Source: Nitrospira sp.
GTDB taxonomy: Bacteria; Nitrospirota; Nitrospiria; Nitrospirales; Nitrospiraceae
NCBI GenBank assembly: GCA_029881435.1
Contig: JAOUMR010000014.1
Location: 1-52,703 of the forward strand
Reading direction: 5' to 3'
DNA length: 52,703 bases
Within the stretch, counting starts at the first letter, position 1. Every line of letters starts with the position of its first letter. Below are positions 25,646 through 33,991 of this stretch, in pieces. The translations under genes were made by a program, and so were the position numbers. Below the pieces are notes generated by a model that saw only the letters and a program-made list of their open reading frames with translations, did not search any database and was not told the DNA's origin.

Positions 25646-25923
25646 ACCTCATGGGAAATCAACTCAGAGCCTATGCGCTCTTTGTGTTGTACGGGAAGGA
25701 CATTTCGTTGCAACTTGAGGGAACGATTGAAACCCGAGAGGGCTATGTCCGATTGATTCCTACCGCTGGGAGGCTGGGCTCACTTCCAATTCCGTCCTCA
25801 ACACTGGAGCTTGTCGTGCAGCGAGTATTTGAGTCTCCACAGAATCGCGACAAGTTTCAGTTGCCTCCCCAAGTTGAGGCGATTCGCGTTGAGAATAGTA
25901 CGTTGGTGATGTCTATTCGGTAA
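25642..25923 (+). CDS. Beta-rich domain protein, second part of a probable split gene
   Basis: A 93-residue protein beginning at an ATGA overlap with the zinc-ribbon gene. Its sequence (LRAYALFVLYGKDISLQLEG, then GRLGSLPIPSSTLELVVQRV) starts in the middle of a domain rather than at a natural N-terminus. It looks like the continuation of the upstream protein's ELNQWM region. No signal peptide and no start-site purine run exist beyond the overlap. It is therefore either translationally coupled or separated by a recent one-base frameshift. Function unknown; it is probably a periplasmic lipid- or envelope-associated domain. Confidence 0.6.
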   Translation: MNLMGNQLRAYALFVLYGKDISLQLEGTIETREGYVRLIPTAGRLGSLPIPSSTLELVVQRVFESPQNRDKFQLPPQVEAIRVENSTLVMSIR

Positions 25924-25930
25924 TCCAGGA

Positions 25931-26125
25931 TTATCCGCCAGAAATGACTGGTCTGATTTCAATTTGATCCTGGTCGGACAGCATCTCGTCTTCCGTCACC
26001 AACTCGTCGCCACGAATGACCAAGTGCGCTTCGACGACGAGATTTAATTCACGCAGCAGATCCTTGACCCGCTTTGGCCCTTTAACTTCGATTGAGCGCA
26101 CAGGGTGATTGAGTTGCACTTGCAT
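25931..26125 (-). CDS. MoaD/ThiS-like sulfur-carrier protein
   Basis: A 64-residue beta-grasp protein ending in Gly-Gly (PVISGG), which is thiocarboxylated in ThiS, MoaD and tRNA-thiolation carriers. The core VKDLLRELNLVVEAHLVIRG and DEMLSDQDQIEIRPV match the family. The ATG at 26125 is used because the longer TTG reading adds residues that do not fit the fold; no good ribosome-binding site is seen for either. It lies 88 bases from the CCA enzyme gene on the same strand. A role in tRNA thiolation is attractive because of that neighbour, but thiamine or molybdopterin use is not excluded. Confidence 0.75.
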   Translation of the reverse strand: MQVQLNHPVRSIEVKGPKRVKDLLRELNLVVEAHLVIRGDELVTEDEMLSDQDQIEIRPVISGG

Positions 26126-26213
26126 AAGAGAATGATAAACGGTACACAGCTCGAGGAGCAAGGGGCATCACGAATGAGAGAGAATTAGATTTTTGAGAGG
26201 GAAAGGAAGCCGC

Positions 26214-27599
26214 CTAGCACAACGTAGAGAGTTTGCTCTTCGCATAAATGACGCCTTCTTCTACCGTCGCAAATGCTCCATCGAGTTGGGCCTCGTAGCA
26301 CTCCTCGAGCAGCTGGCCCATCTCAGGACCAGGCTGAACTCCCAATTCCAGCAAGTGCCGTCCCATTAGAATTGGAACTGGGGCCTGAGCCTCAACCTCC
26401 AGCTGTCTCGCTCGGTTCAGTAACCACTCGCCGGCTGGGAATCCATCAAAGGGTTTTGGTGGGCGGCCTGCATGGTCGGCCCGCGCCACGCGTACCAAAC
26501 GATCGAGCCGTTGGACCTGTCTTGCGAGGCGACGGACGGCGCTGTCCGTCGCTTTTGCATCATAGAGTGCGCGGGGGCGGAGATGGCATAGGACTAAGGG
26601 CATCACCTCGTCCATGATATCTTGCTGGTTGGTCAGTCGTTCAAGAAAGCATCTCGTCGGATCCTCGCCTGTGGATTCATGCCCACGGGAGGTAATGCGC
26701 CCGTCATCCTCTCGAGTGGTGGCTGGTTTGCCGAAGTCGTGACAGAGTACACCAAGCCCAATGATCAGGTCGTCCTGTTCATGGCCGGTTCGCTCAGTAG
26801 CGAACCAGTCCAAACAGTGGAGCGTGTGAATCCAGACATCGCCTTCGGGGTGCCACACGGGATCCTGTCTACAGTTTTGTAGTGCTGCTAGTTCCGGATA
26901 GAAGCGCAGCCACCCACATTGATTCATGAAATACAAGCCCATCGACGGCTTGCGACCTTGCAGCAGAAGTTTTTTCCATTCTTCCCAAAGACGTTCACGA
27001 GGTTGACTGTCTTGTGAGAGGGTTTGGCACAACGTCACGGTTTCCGGCGCGGCGGTTAATTCAAAGCGGGCGGACAACTGCATCCCACGCAGGACACGCA
27101 GCGGATCTTCGGCAAGCTGCGGCGACACGTGCCGCAAGATGCGTGAGGTGAGGTCATCGCGCCCATTGAAAGGGTCACGAAGCTCTCTCGTGTCTGGATC
27201 CCAGGCCATGGCATTGATGCTGAAGTCCCGTCTGGCGAGGGCCTCGTCGATCGACATGCCAGGATCAGCCTGTCGCACCAGACTAGGGATCGAGGTGGTG
27301 CTGCTGGGGAGGATGCGGGAGGGGATGGAAATGTCGATGGGCAGACCTTGCAGCTTGAATACGGCGAAGGCCTTCCCAACAAATTGGACGGAGAACTGTT
27401 CAGACAGTAGAGCGTGGAGTTGCCCTGGCGGAAGACCGGCGACTTCAATATCCAAATCGCGGGGTTGTCGCCCGAGCATCAGGTCGCGGACACAGCCGCC
27501 GACCAGCCAGGTTCTTCCGCCATTGCGGCGAACCAGTTGCTCAATCTTGCGGAGTGTTCCTGCAAGCAAGGCGTCTTCGATGCGAAAGCGGACCGGCAT
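26214..27599 (-). CDS. CCA tRNA nucleotidyltransferase / polyA polymerase family with HD domain
   Basis: A 461-residue protein. The nucleotidyltransferase head has WLVGGCVRDLMLGRQPRDLD with metal-binding D48 and D50. RRDFSINAMAWD, DPLRVLRGMQLSARF and the downstream helices are typical of class II CCA-adding enzymes. The C-terminal half carries an HD phosphohydrolase domain (GVLCHDFGKPATT), as in the larger bacterial type. It repairs or completes tRNA 3' ends. Its ATG comes directly after the stop of a galT remnant, so it may have inherited an upstream promoter. A-adding or CC-adding specificity cannot be settled from sequence reading. Confidence 0.9.
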   Translation of the reverse strand: MPVRFRIEDALLAGTLRKIEQLVRRNGGRTWLVGGCVRDLMLGRQPRDLDIEVAGLPPGQLHALLSEQFSVQFVGKAFAVFKLQGLPIDISIPSRILPSSTTSIPSLVRQADPGMSIDEALARRDFSINAMAWDPDTRELRDPFNGRDDLTSRILRHVSPQLAEDPLRVLRGMQLSARFELTAAPETVTLCQTLSQDSQPRERLWEEWKKLLLQGRKPSMGLYFMNQCGWLRFYPELAALQNCRQDPVWHPEGDVWIHTLHCLDWFATERTGHEQDDLIIGLGVLCHDFGKPATTREDDGRITSRGHESTGEDPTRCFLERLTNQQDIMDEVMPLVLCHLRPRALYDAKATDSAVRRLARQVQRLDRLVRVARADHAGRPPKPFDGFPAGEWLLNRARQLEVEAQAPVPILMGRHLLELGVQPGPEMGQLLEECYEAQLDGAFATVEEGVIYAKSKLSTLC

Positions 27600-27965
27600 C
27601 TAGAGTGTCACCTCATTCTTAAAAATGAGGATACAGCGAAGCTGTGTGTCTTTTCTGAGATCGAGCATGCGGTCGCGATAGGCCCAGAAGAGATCTTCAA
27701 TGTTTTTGGGTAGGAGGTCGGCGAGACGGTCGACGTGATTGGGGGTCTCAATGATGACTTCGTGCGCTCCCACGCCGTTCATGCGATCATAGAGGCCGAT
27801 TCCCTCGCGGCCCATATCTCCTTCAATTTGTAACGCAGGAAACTTATTCGGGATGACGCCGATGCTCCAGTTTGGAGAGTTAGGCTCGGCGAGTTGAGGT
27901 CTGTAAGCCATGATCTCCTTCGCGTGAGCCGCAATAAAAATTTCTGAGTCTCGGACCGTGAACGT
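27600..27965 (-). pseudogene. galT remnant (galactose-1-phosphate uridylyltransferase)
   Basis: The intact frame is about 103 residues from an ATG at 27911, with readable homology-like sequence in frame up to a stop at 27966-27968. It contains WSIGVIPNKFPALQIEGDMG and NGVGAHEVIIETPNH, which are strongly conserved in GalT. The frame ends at ILIFKNEVTL, exactly where the catalytic His-x-His region should follow (FKN then His/Gly). The N-terminal zinc-ligand part is absent too. It is truncated at both ends and cannot be active. The fragment abuts the CCA enzyme start codon. Confidence 0.85.
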
Positions 27966-28040
27966 TCAGTGTCCTAGAGTGGGAGAAATTTCACAACTCA
28001 AACCTGCATTCGATGCGCACATCGCTTTATCTTAGACCCT

Positions 28041-28181
28041 TCAAAGCCCTGCGTCGAATTCCGGTCCAGGCACGGTCAGAACGGCCAGCCGTGGACTGGG
28101 ATAACGGGCCGCTTTCAAGCCATGCTCTTGCATGACGATCGACACCTGTACCGTCTGCCTCTGTTCGAGAGGGATCTCCGT
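28041..28181 (-). pseudogene. Unassigned C-terminal gene fragment
   Basis: After the GH57 remnant's stop, the same frame stays open for 47 codons to a stop at 28041-28043 (VQVSIVMQEHGLKAARYPSP, then AVLTVPGPEFDAG). The composition is protein-like, but no family is recognised. It may be the tail of another deleted gene lying between the GH57 and galT remnants. Confidence 0.3.
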
Positions 28182-28526
28182 TTAACCAGAATTCATGGTA
28201 TCGTAGGTCGGGGCGACCCAATTGGCCGAAAAAGAATGACTGACCAGACAGTCCTTTTCCTCAAGAGTCAGGCTAGCCGATGGGCCTGTTCGAAGAAGAG
28301 ATCGAGAACCATGCCGCTGTCGATTTCTTGTAACTGCAAGAGGAGCGATGGGGTAGAATCGAACGCTGCGTGCATCTCTGGGAATTGCTCCAAGAAAGAG
28401 GCCATATCATAATAGGCTTTGGTCGCATGCAAGTGGACTCAAGGCGTCCTGGCTGAGCCCGTCCGTGGGGGCGCTGTGGTAAGGTTGGTGCATGGGCCAG
28501 AGAAAGCATACGTGGACATGCTTCAT
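28182..28526 (-). pseudogene. GH57 glycosidase remnant with frameshifts
   Basis: From an ATG at 28526 the minus strand gives KHVHVCFLWPMHQPYHSAP, the GH57 N-terminus. A frame change near 28440 leads to LHATKAYYDMASFLEQFPEM and PSLLLQLQEI. A second change near 28268 gives LTLEEKDCLVSHSFSANW and ends at a stop at 28182-28184. These segments follow the family order (HQPY, LHATK-YYDM, PSLL-QL, SANW). The remaining several hundred residues of the enzyme are missing. GH57 enzymes include alpha-amylases and branching enzymes. Confidence 0.85.
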
Positions 28527-28637
28527 TGACCGTGATTTCCCTTCGTTTCAGAAGTATGGCTAGAGGGATAGTGAGCATGCAATCTGTGGGCAATATCTGT
28601 AGCGTGTTGTCATATTGATTATCATATGGGGAGTGAG

Positions 28638-29036
28638 ATGCTGAGCGTTCTTCGACTCTGGGGGCCGGTGTGTGCGTATGCTGTGCTCATTTTTTATATG
28701 TCATCTCAGTCCCATCCTGAGGAGAGTCTGCCGTCGTTTGTCTTCAATCTCAGCGACAAGGTTCTGCATGCCGCCGAATACGCGTTGTTGGGTGCGTTAT
28801 GCTACCGTGCTCTCCGTGGTAGCTCAAACGACGTGTGGCGACAACAAGCGATTCCGGTGGCCATTCTGTTGGCCTCGGTGTACGGGATCAGTGACGAAGT
28901 TCACCAATCATTCGTTCCCTTTCGAGACTCGAGTTGGCTCGATTGGGTGGCGGATACGATTGGGTCTATGCTCGGTGCCTTCGTCATGCATCGAGTGGGC
29001 CATTTCAGGGCGACGAACTCAATTCCCGCCGCGTGA
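28638..29036 (+). CDS. VanZ-like membrane protein
   Basis: A 132-residue protein with three or four membrane segments (VCAYAVLIFYMSSQ; AIPVAILLASVYGISDE; WVADTIGSMLGAFVMH). The SDKVLHAAEYALLGALCYRA and YGISDEVHQSFVPFRDSSWLD stretches are the VanZ core. VanZ proteins are linked to glycopeptide tolerance or envelope lipids in other bacteria, but the function here is unknown. GGGGAG lies four bases before the ATG at 28638; an in-frame ATG at 28626 has no site. It is transcribed away from the decayed region. Confidence 0.8.
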   Translation: MLSVLRLWGPVCAYAVLIFYMSSQSHPEESLPSFVFNLSDKVLHAAEYALLGALCYRALRGSSNDVWRQQAIPVAILLASVYGISDEVHQSFVPFRDSSWLDWVADTIGSMLGAFVMHRVGHFRATNSIPAA

Positions 29037-29064
29037 CTGTAGCTTGACCGAATAAGGTGTCTGC

Positions 29065-29093
29065 GTGACAAGCCGTAAGGGGCTCGATATAAT
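29065..29093 (+). promoter_or_regulatory. Sigma70-type promoter giving a leaderless mRNA
   Basis: GTGACA (29065-29070), 17 bases, then TATAAT (29088-29093), a perfect -10 box. Transcription should begin near 29100, only a few bases before the ATG at 29103, leaving no room for a ribosome-binding site. Confidence 0.65.
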
Positions 29094-29102
29094 TTCTTGC
29101 CT

Positions 29103-30206
29103 ATGGTGACAGCGAACCCAGCACATCCTAAATTTCCCTTGCCTCCTCCCGATCACGCGCTGGTCGCACAGACCATCAAGGCCTACCTTCCGGCTGACTT
29201 GGTTTTCAGGGAATTGGTTCCGTTGGCAGGCGATGCATCGAATCGGCGGTACTACCGCGCCATGGTGACGGGTGGACCACCGCATTCTGTGATCGTGATG
29301 CAACTGGCCGAACCAGAAGCATTTAAGCAGTCTGAAGAGGCAGTCAGCGGCGCGGCGCATCAAATTTTAGAGCTACCGTTCATCAACATCATGGCGCATC
29401 TCGCCAAGGTGAATGTTCCGGTTCCGGCGCTGCATCACTATGATCGATCTGCCGGATTGCTCTATCTCGAGGATTTCGGAGATGTGACCTTGGCGGAAGC
29501 CGTCACTCGCGTGGATGCCCCGATCCTAGAATCTCGATACAAACAAGCCATCAATGTGTTGGTGCAGATGCAATTTAACGCGACAACTCCGGCAGATCGT
29601 GGTTGCTTGGCGTTTCACCGCAGTTTCGATGTGCCATTGCTGATGTGGGAATTCGATCATTTCTTAGAGTACGGGATCGAGGCGCGCAATGGTCAACCGT
29701 TGCCTGACGAGGATAAAACGGCAATTCGGCGTGAGTTTGAAAGCATCGCCGACCTGTTGGCCGACCAGCCCCGCGTTTTCACGCATCGCGATTATCACTC
29801 GCGCAACTTGATGGTCGACGGACTACGGCTTGGGGTCATTGATTTTCAGGACGCCTTGATGGGGCCGGCGACCTACGACCTCGCGTCACTCTTGCGAGAT
29901 GCATATATTCAGCTTGATGAAACCCTCGTGGATGATTTACTGGATTACTATCTCGATCAACTAGCAGAACGCCGTTTCGTTTGGGCCAATCGTGCCGCGT
30001 TTCGCCGGCTGTTTGATCTAACGAGTATTCAGCGAAATTTGAAGGCAGCCGGCCGGTTTGTCTATATTGATCGAGTCAAGGGCAACCCAAAATTCCTGGA
30101 GGACATCCCTCGCGTCTTGGGCTATGTCAAACGCAATTTAGCAAAATATCCAGAACTGGATACACTTCGAAAGTACCTCACTCCCTATGTGCTGGAAATG
30201 CAGTAG
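29103..30206 (+). CDS. amgK: Sugar kinase, AmgK-like (anomeric amino-sugar kinase)
   Basis: A 367-residue APH-fold kinase. Supporting motifs are AGDASNRRYYR near the start, YLEDFGDVTL, the catalytic HRDYHSRNLMV and the metal-binding DFQDALMGPATYDLASLLRD. This set is characteristic of AmgK, which phosphorylates N-acetylmuramic acid and N-acetylglucosamine at C1. The neighbour 66 bases downstream is a MurU-like uridylyltransferase, the next step of that cell-wall recycling route. The ATG at 29103 is used; a TTG six bases earlier is possible. There is no ribosome-binding site because the promoter ends ten bases upstream. Substrate is inferred from the pair. Confidence 0.85.
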   Translation: MVTANPAHPKFPLPPPDHALVAQTIKAYLPADLVFRELVPLAGDASNRRYYRAMVTGGPPHSVIVMQLAEPEAFKQSEEAVSGAAHQILELPFINIMAHLAKVNVPVPALHHYDRSAGLLYLEDFGDVTLAEAVTRVDAPILESRYKQAINVLVQMQFNATTPADRGCLAFHRSFDVPLLMWEFDHFLEYGIEARNGQPLPDEDKTAIRREFESIADLLADQPRVFTHRDYHSRNLMVDGLRLGVIDFQDALMGPATYDLASLLRDAYIQLDETLVDDLLDYYLDQLAERRFVWANRAAFRRLFDLTSIQRNLKAAGRFVYIDRVKGNPKFLEDIPRVLGYVKRNLAKYPELDTLRKYLTPYVLEMQ

Positions 30207-30211
30207 AGGAC

Positions 30212-30261
30212 TGAGGACTGAGGGTCGGATCATCGACTCCGCACCCAGCTCTCAGTCCTCA
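30212..30261. repeat. 11-bp inverted repeat of a dispersed family
   Basis: TGAGGACTGAG (30212-30222) and CTCAGTCCTCA (30251-30261) are perfect arms around a 28-base loop, in the amgK-murU gap. The right side continues as CAGTCCTCAGCACTG, which recurs with one change at 44214-44228. Confidence 0.6.
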
Positions 30262-30272
30262 GCACTGATCGC

Positions 30273-31031
30273 GTGAAGGCCATGATTCTTGCGGCGGGTC
30301 TTGGGACCCGCCTCCGTCCCTTAACGAACACCATTCCTAAACCCCTCTTGTCGGTCGGAGGAACTCCGCTCATTGTTTGGAACGTCCTGCTCATGAAGCG
30401 GCATGGGTTTCATGAAATCGTCGTCAATCTTCATCATCTGGGTCCAATGATTGAACAGGCCCTGGGTGACGGCTCGAAATTCGGCGTTCGGATCATGTAC
30501 TCACAGGAGCCCGTTATCCTGGGCACCGGCGGGGGAATCAAACAAGCCGAACACTATTTTTCAGGTGAGCCGGTACTGATCATGAACGGAGATACGCTGG
30601 TTGAATTGGACCTTGGGGCGCTTTGGGATTTCCATCACACGCGTCAAGCGGCGGCGACATTAGTGCTGCGAGAAGATTCAGATGCTGCGCAGTGGGGGCT
30701 CGTTGAGGTGGGAGCGAACGATCAGATTCTACGCATTACGGGAAAAGGTCTCCCGAGTCCGTCTCCAGCCATTCCCAGGATGTTCGCTGGGATTCACATT
30801 TTACATCCGCGACTTCTCCGGCAGGTGCCGAAGGGAGTCCCCTCTTCGATCATCGCTCCTTACGTGGCAGCCATTGAGGGAGGAGAACGGGTACTGGGTT
30901 ATGATCTACAGGGCTACTGGTCGGACATTGGAACCGCCGAGCGGTATACGCAGGCCGAGAAGGATACTCGAGCTGGGCTGATTCGTTTGGCTGATCGCCA
31001 GCCTTTAGAGACACATGGACCACATGACTGA
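30273..31031 (+). CDS. murU: MurU-like N-acetylmuramate-1-phosphate uridylyltransferase
   Basis: A 252-residue nucleotidyltransferase that starts with GTG. KAMILAAGLGTRLRPLTNTI is the nucleotide-binding signature, followed by PKPLLSVGGTPLI, LGTGGGIKQA and VLIMNGDTLVELD with the catalytic Asp. Length fits MurU and short RmlA-like enzymes. The pairing with an AmgK-like kinase is what points to MurU: together they turn MurNAc into UDP-MurNAc without de novo synthesis. An alternative is another sugar-1-phosphate uridylyl- or guanylyltransferase. The intergenic hairpin at 30212-30261 precedes it. Confidence 0.8.
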   Translation: MKAMILAAGLGTRLRPLTNTIPKPLLSVGGTPLIVWNVLLMKRHGFHEIVVNLHHLGPMIEQALGDGSKFGVRIMYSQEPVILGTGGGIKQAEHYFSGEPVLIMNGDTLVELDLGALWDFHHTRQAAATLVLREDSDAAQWGLVEVGANDQILRITGKGLPSPSPAIPRMFAGIHILHPRLLRQVPKGVPSSIIAPYVAAIEGGERVLGYDLQGYWSDIGTAERYTQAEKDTRAGLIRLADRQPLETHGPHD

Positions 31032-31066
31032 AGACGGGGTCAGGTCGGCTAGCTTGCGTGTTCTTG

Positions 31067-32431
31067 CTAGTCTTTTTGTTGTTTGAGCAATCGGGCAAGA
31101 TAGGTGCGCTGGAGCTTAAGCGAGTCCGCGGCCTTCGTTTGGTTACCATCGGCCCGTTCCATCGCACGATGGATAATATAGCGGCTATGGTGCTCCATCG
31201 ATTCGTGATAGGGCAAGTCCAGATAGGGCAGTGAGGTATCATCTCGTTGGTGGAGGCCGGCGCCGTCCGCCATCAGCGCCAACATATCCGGCTCAATGGT
31301 ATCTTTTGGACTCAAGACAACCGCGCGGGCGATCACATTGTCCAACTCGCGAATATTTCCCGGCCACGGATACCGGACCAAGGCATCGAGCGCGGACGGA
31401 CTGAGGGTCATGCCGGGTCGCTTCGCGTCTCGGGTGTGGCGATCGAGGAAGAACTGTGCAAGGGCCGGGACGTCTCCCTGTCGTTCACGAAGCGGTGGCA
31501 GCGTCAGGGTCACGACATTCAGCCGAAAATAGAGATCTTCTCGGAACTGCCCTGCCTTCACGGCTTGCCTGAGATCTCTGTTGGTGGCGGCGATGATGCG
31601 AATGTTGACCGAAACCGTCTTGGTTCCTCCGACACGCTGGAATTCACGGTCTTGCAGAACTCTGAGCAGCTTGGCCTGCAGCGGCAGTGACATATCGCCG
31701 ATCTCGTCGAGGAAGACGGTGCCGCCGTCGGCCATCTCCAATTTCCCCTTCTGTTGGCGATCGGCCCCGGTAAAGGCGCCGCGTTCGTGTCCAAACAGCT
31801 CGTTCTCAAGCAGCGTCTCCGTCAAGGCCACACAATTAATCACGATGAGCGGCATGGAAGAACGATGACTCCATTGATGGATCGATCGTGCGAAGAGTTC
31901 TTTCCCGGTTCCGCTTTCTCCAAGGAGCAATACACTAGCATCAGACTTGGCGGCTCGCTGTGCTGCCTCCACGACGGCGCTCACGGATGCGCTGTTCCCG
32001 ACGATGGATGCATAACGGCCGTCGACCTCGGATCGTAGATAGGCAACTTGCCGTCGAAGCGAGTCACGCTCCAAGGCTTTGCGGATGACGATCAGGAGGT
32101 GTTCATTATCAAGTGGTTTAGTCAGAAAGTCGTAGGCCCCTTCTTTCATCGCGCCCACCGCCGCTTCAATAGACCCATGTGCGGTCATCACAATGACGGG
32201 AAGGGGCTCCGACGGTTTCATCTGGGAAAGGCGCTTCAGCACATCCAGGCCCGACAACTTGGGCAGGGTGAGATCCAGTAAGACCAGCTGAGGGGATTCG
32301 TGAGAGATTTGCTCTAGTGCGTGCTGCCCTTCCGATGCCGTGATGGTGTCATACCCGGAAGCGTGAAGCCGGTCCTCAAGCATCATGACGATGTCGGCAT
32401 CGTCGTCCACGATAAGAATCTTTGCATGCAT
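31067..32431 (-). CDS. Sigma54-dependent response regulator (NtrC family)
   Basis: A 454-residue protein. The ATG at 32431 has AAGGA eight bases upstream. The receiver domain (residues 1-120) has phospho-acceptor D53 in LLDLTLPK. The AAA+ domain has the Walker A GESGTGKE at 171-178 and GAFTGA at 218-223, the sigma54-contacting loop. The C-terminus is a Fis-type helix-turn-helix (GNQTKAADSLKLQRTYLARL). It activates sigma54 promoters after phosphorylation. No histidine kinase is adjacent, so it is an orphan regulator here. A sigma54-like promoter lies at 24880-24895, but its dependence on this regulator is unknown. Confidence 0.93.
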   Translation of the reverse strand: MHAKILIVDDDADIVMMLEDRLHASGYDTITASEGQHALEQISHESPQLVLLDLTLPKLSGLDVLKRLSQMKPSEPLPVIVMTAHGSIEAAVGAMKEGAYDFLTKPLDNEHLLIVIRKALERDSLRRQVAYLRSEVDGRYASIVGNSASVSAVVEAAQRAAKSDASVLLLGESGTGKELFARSIHQWSHRSSMPLIVINCVALTETLLENELFGHERGAFTGADRQQKGKLEMADGGTVFLDEIGDMSLPLQAKLLRVLQDREFQRVGGTKTVSVNIRIIAATNRDLRQAVKAGQFREDLYFRLNVVTLTLPPLRERQGDVPALAQFFLDRHTRDAKRPGMTLSPSALDALVRYPWPGNIRELDNVIARAVVLSPKDTIEPDMLALMADGAGLHQRDDTSLPYLDLPYHESMEHHSRYIIHRAMERADGNQTKAADSLKLQRTYLARLLKQQKD

Positions 32432-32535
32432 TACGATAATCCTTGGTCCATGGTCATGGGTGCGCATCGTGCAGTGAAGAGCCCATCACACTCGGACCTT
32501 TTCACACCAGCGTGACGCGTCGCAAGCCGCGATGT

Positions 32536-33858
32536 TCAGCCATTCATGACGTTGAGCACCAGTCCTGTGAGCGGCTTCGGGTAAAAGTAGGTTGATTTGT
32601 GCGGCATCCGTTCCCCTGCAGCGGCAACGGCTTGGACTTCACTGACCTTCGTGGCATTCAGCAGAAAAGCTCCGGTTCCTGTTCCCTTGGCCACCCAGTC
32701 GAGCGCTTCGTGATCGTCTTTGGTGTACAGGATGGCTTCCTGCTCGTGTTGCGTCGGGCAGAGCGTTGTCACGAGCAGTTGTTGCAGCAGAGAGACGTCG
32801 AGTTTGGCCCGAGGGGAGGCTTGGCTTGAGGGGCGATAAGCTGCTTTCAGCGTGAGCATGATGTACCGGTCGTCGCCCTGTCGAGTCAGTCCGAACACCG
32901 GAGCATTTTCCCCTTCTGTCCTCAACGAGGTCAGGAACTGCTGGCGGATCTGAGTCTGTGTGGATGGGGTAAAGGGGAACTCTCCAAAATCGAACAGGTC
33001 GCTAAGCGTCTGTTTGATCTGATCAGCAGGCGGCAAGGCCGTGGTCGCTACCCGATGCGTCGGCAACACCGTCAACCCCGGATCTTCGAGCGAAGTCAGC
33101 AGCATCAAGACCGAGTCATATGGCTGCAGCCCGGTCGGAGAGCCAGCCTGTTGCCGGCGGAGCTTTTGATAGTTCAACGCCGTTTCATAGCGATGGTGAC
33201 CGTCGGCGATGAACAGCGGCTTGCTGTGCATGAGATCGGTCATCTGTTTCAAGACGGCTTCGTCGGTCACGGCCCATAGGCATTCACGGCATCCCGCATC
33301 GTCTAGAAAGTCGTACTGCGCAGGCTTCCCTTTTGTCTGGGTTTCGAGCAAGCGGAGGATGGCACCGGCCGGATCGGAGTAGAGAGACCAGATCGGGCTG
33401 AAGTTCGCACGACAGGCCTCGATCAGGTTCAGCCGATCGGTCTTGGCTGCGGCGCGCGTATTCTCATGTGGATAGATATGCCCGGAGTCCAGCGCTTCCA
33501 GCTTTGCCAGAGCCAGAAACCCTCGGAGCACTTTTCTTGGGGCATCAGGTGCCGAGTACGGAGGACTGTATTCAATCGTGTGATAGTAAACGGCAGGCTG
33601 CGAGTCGCGTTTGAGGACGCCATCCTTGATCCAGGTTTGGAGTGTCGCAGCGGCGCGTGTGTATCGGTTATGGGTAGGGCTGTCACCGGTCTGTTCCAGA
33701 CCCAATTCCATGCGGATGATGTTGTGAGGATGTCGATCATGAAGCCGTTGTTGCCCTTCCGCATCGATAATGTCGTACGGTGGAGCCACGACATCCTTGA
33801 TGGAGCCCACGATGGCTTGGTCGTACAATATACCGTGAAACGGGAAAATCTGGGACAT
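32536..33858 (-). CDS. DUF1015 family protein
   Basis: A 440-residue protein. The ATG at 33858 follows AGAGGTG; a GTG two codons earlier is possible. The N-terminus has the family pattern FPFHGILYDQ and DVVAPPYDIIDAEGQQ, and the middle has PLFIADGHHRYETALNY. The DGHHRY motif is the most conserved feature of DUF1015. Some members are linked to inositol or serine phosphate metabolism, but I cannot assign a reaction here. It is on the same strand as the response regulator gene, about 100 bases away from it. Confidence 0.88.
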   Translation of the reverse strand: MSQIFPFHGILYDQAIVGSIKDVVAPPYDIIDAEGQQRLHDRHPHNIIRMELGLEQTGDSPTHNRYTRAAATLQTWIKDGVLKRDSQPAVYYHTIEYSPPYSAPDAPRKVLRGFLALAKLEALDSGHIYPHENTRAAAKTDRLNLIEACRANFSPIWSLYSDPAGAILRLLETQTKGKPAQYDFLDDAGCRECLWAVTDEAVLKQMTDLMHSKPLFIADGHHRYETALNYQKLRRQQAGSPTGLQPYDSVLMLLTSLEDPGLTVLPTHRVATTALPPADQIKQTLSDLFDFGEFPFTPSTQTQIRQQFLTSLRTEGENAPVFGLTRQGDDRYIMLTLKAAYRPSSQASPRAKLDVSLLQQLLVTTLCPTQHEQEAILYTKDDHEALDWVAKGTGTGAFLLNATKVSEVQAVAAAGERMPHKSTYFYPKPLTGLVLNVMNG

Positions 33859-33991
33859 GAACACCTCTTGGTGATGTCGTGACAGCGACGACGGTTTACA
33901 GTTTTGATGGTTACAGGAGAGGGCAGGGTCCTTTCACCCTACGCTGCGCCGATTCCCCGGCCCAGCGTCTTACCGGCTGGCTGGAAAACAC

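Noticed and set aside
28238-28253. GACTG-N6-CAGTC palindrome as a second TetR operator
   Set aside because: It falls in the decayed GH57 gene with no promoter near it, and the arms differ from those at 2792-2811.
28122-28412. Forward open frame of about 96 codons
   Set aside because: It is the antisense of the GH57 remnant, whose three minus-strand frame segments match the family.
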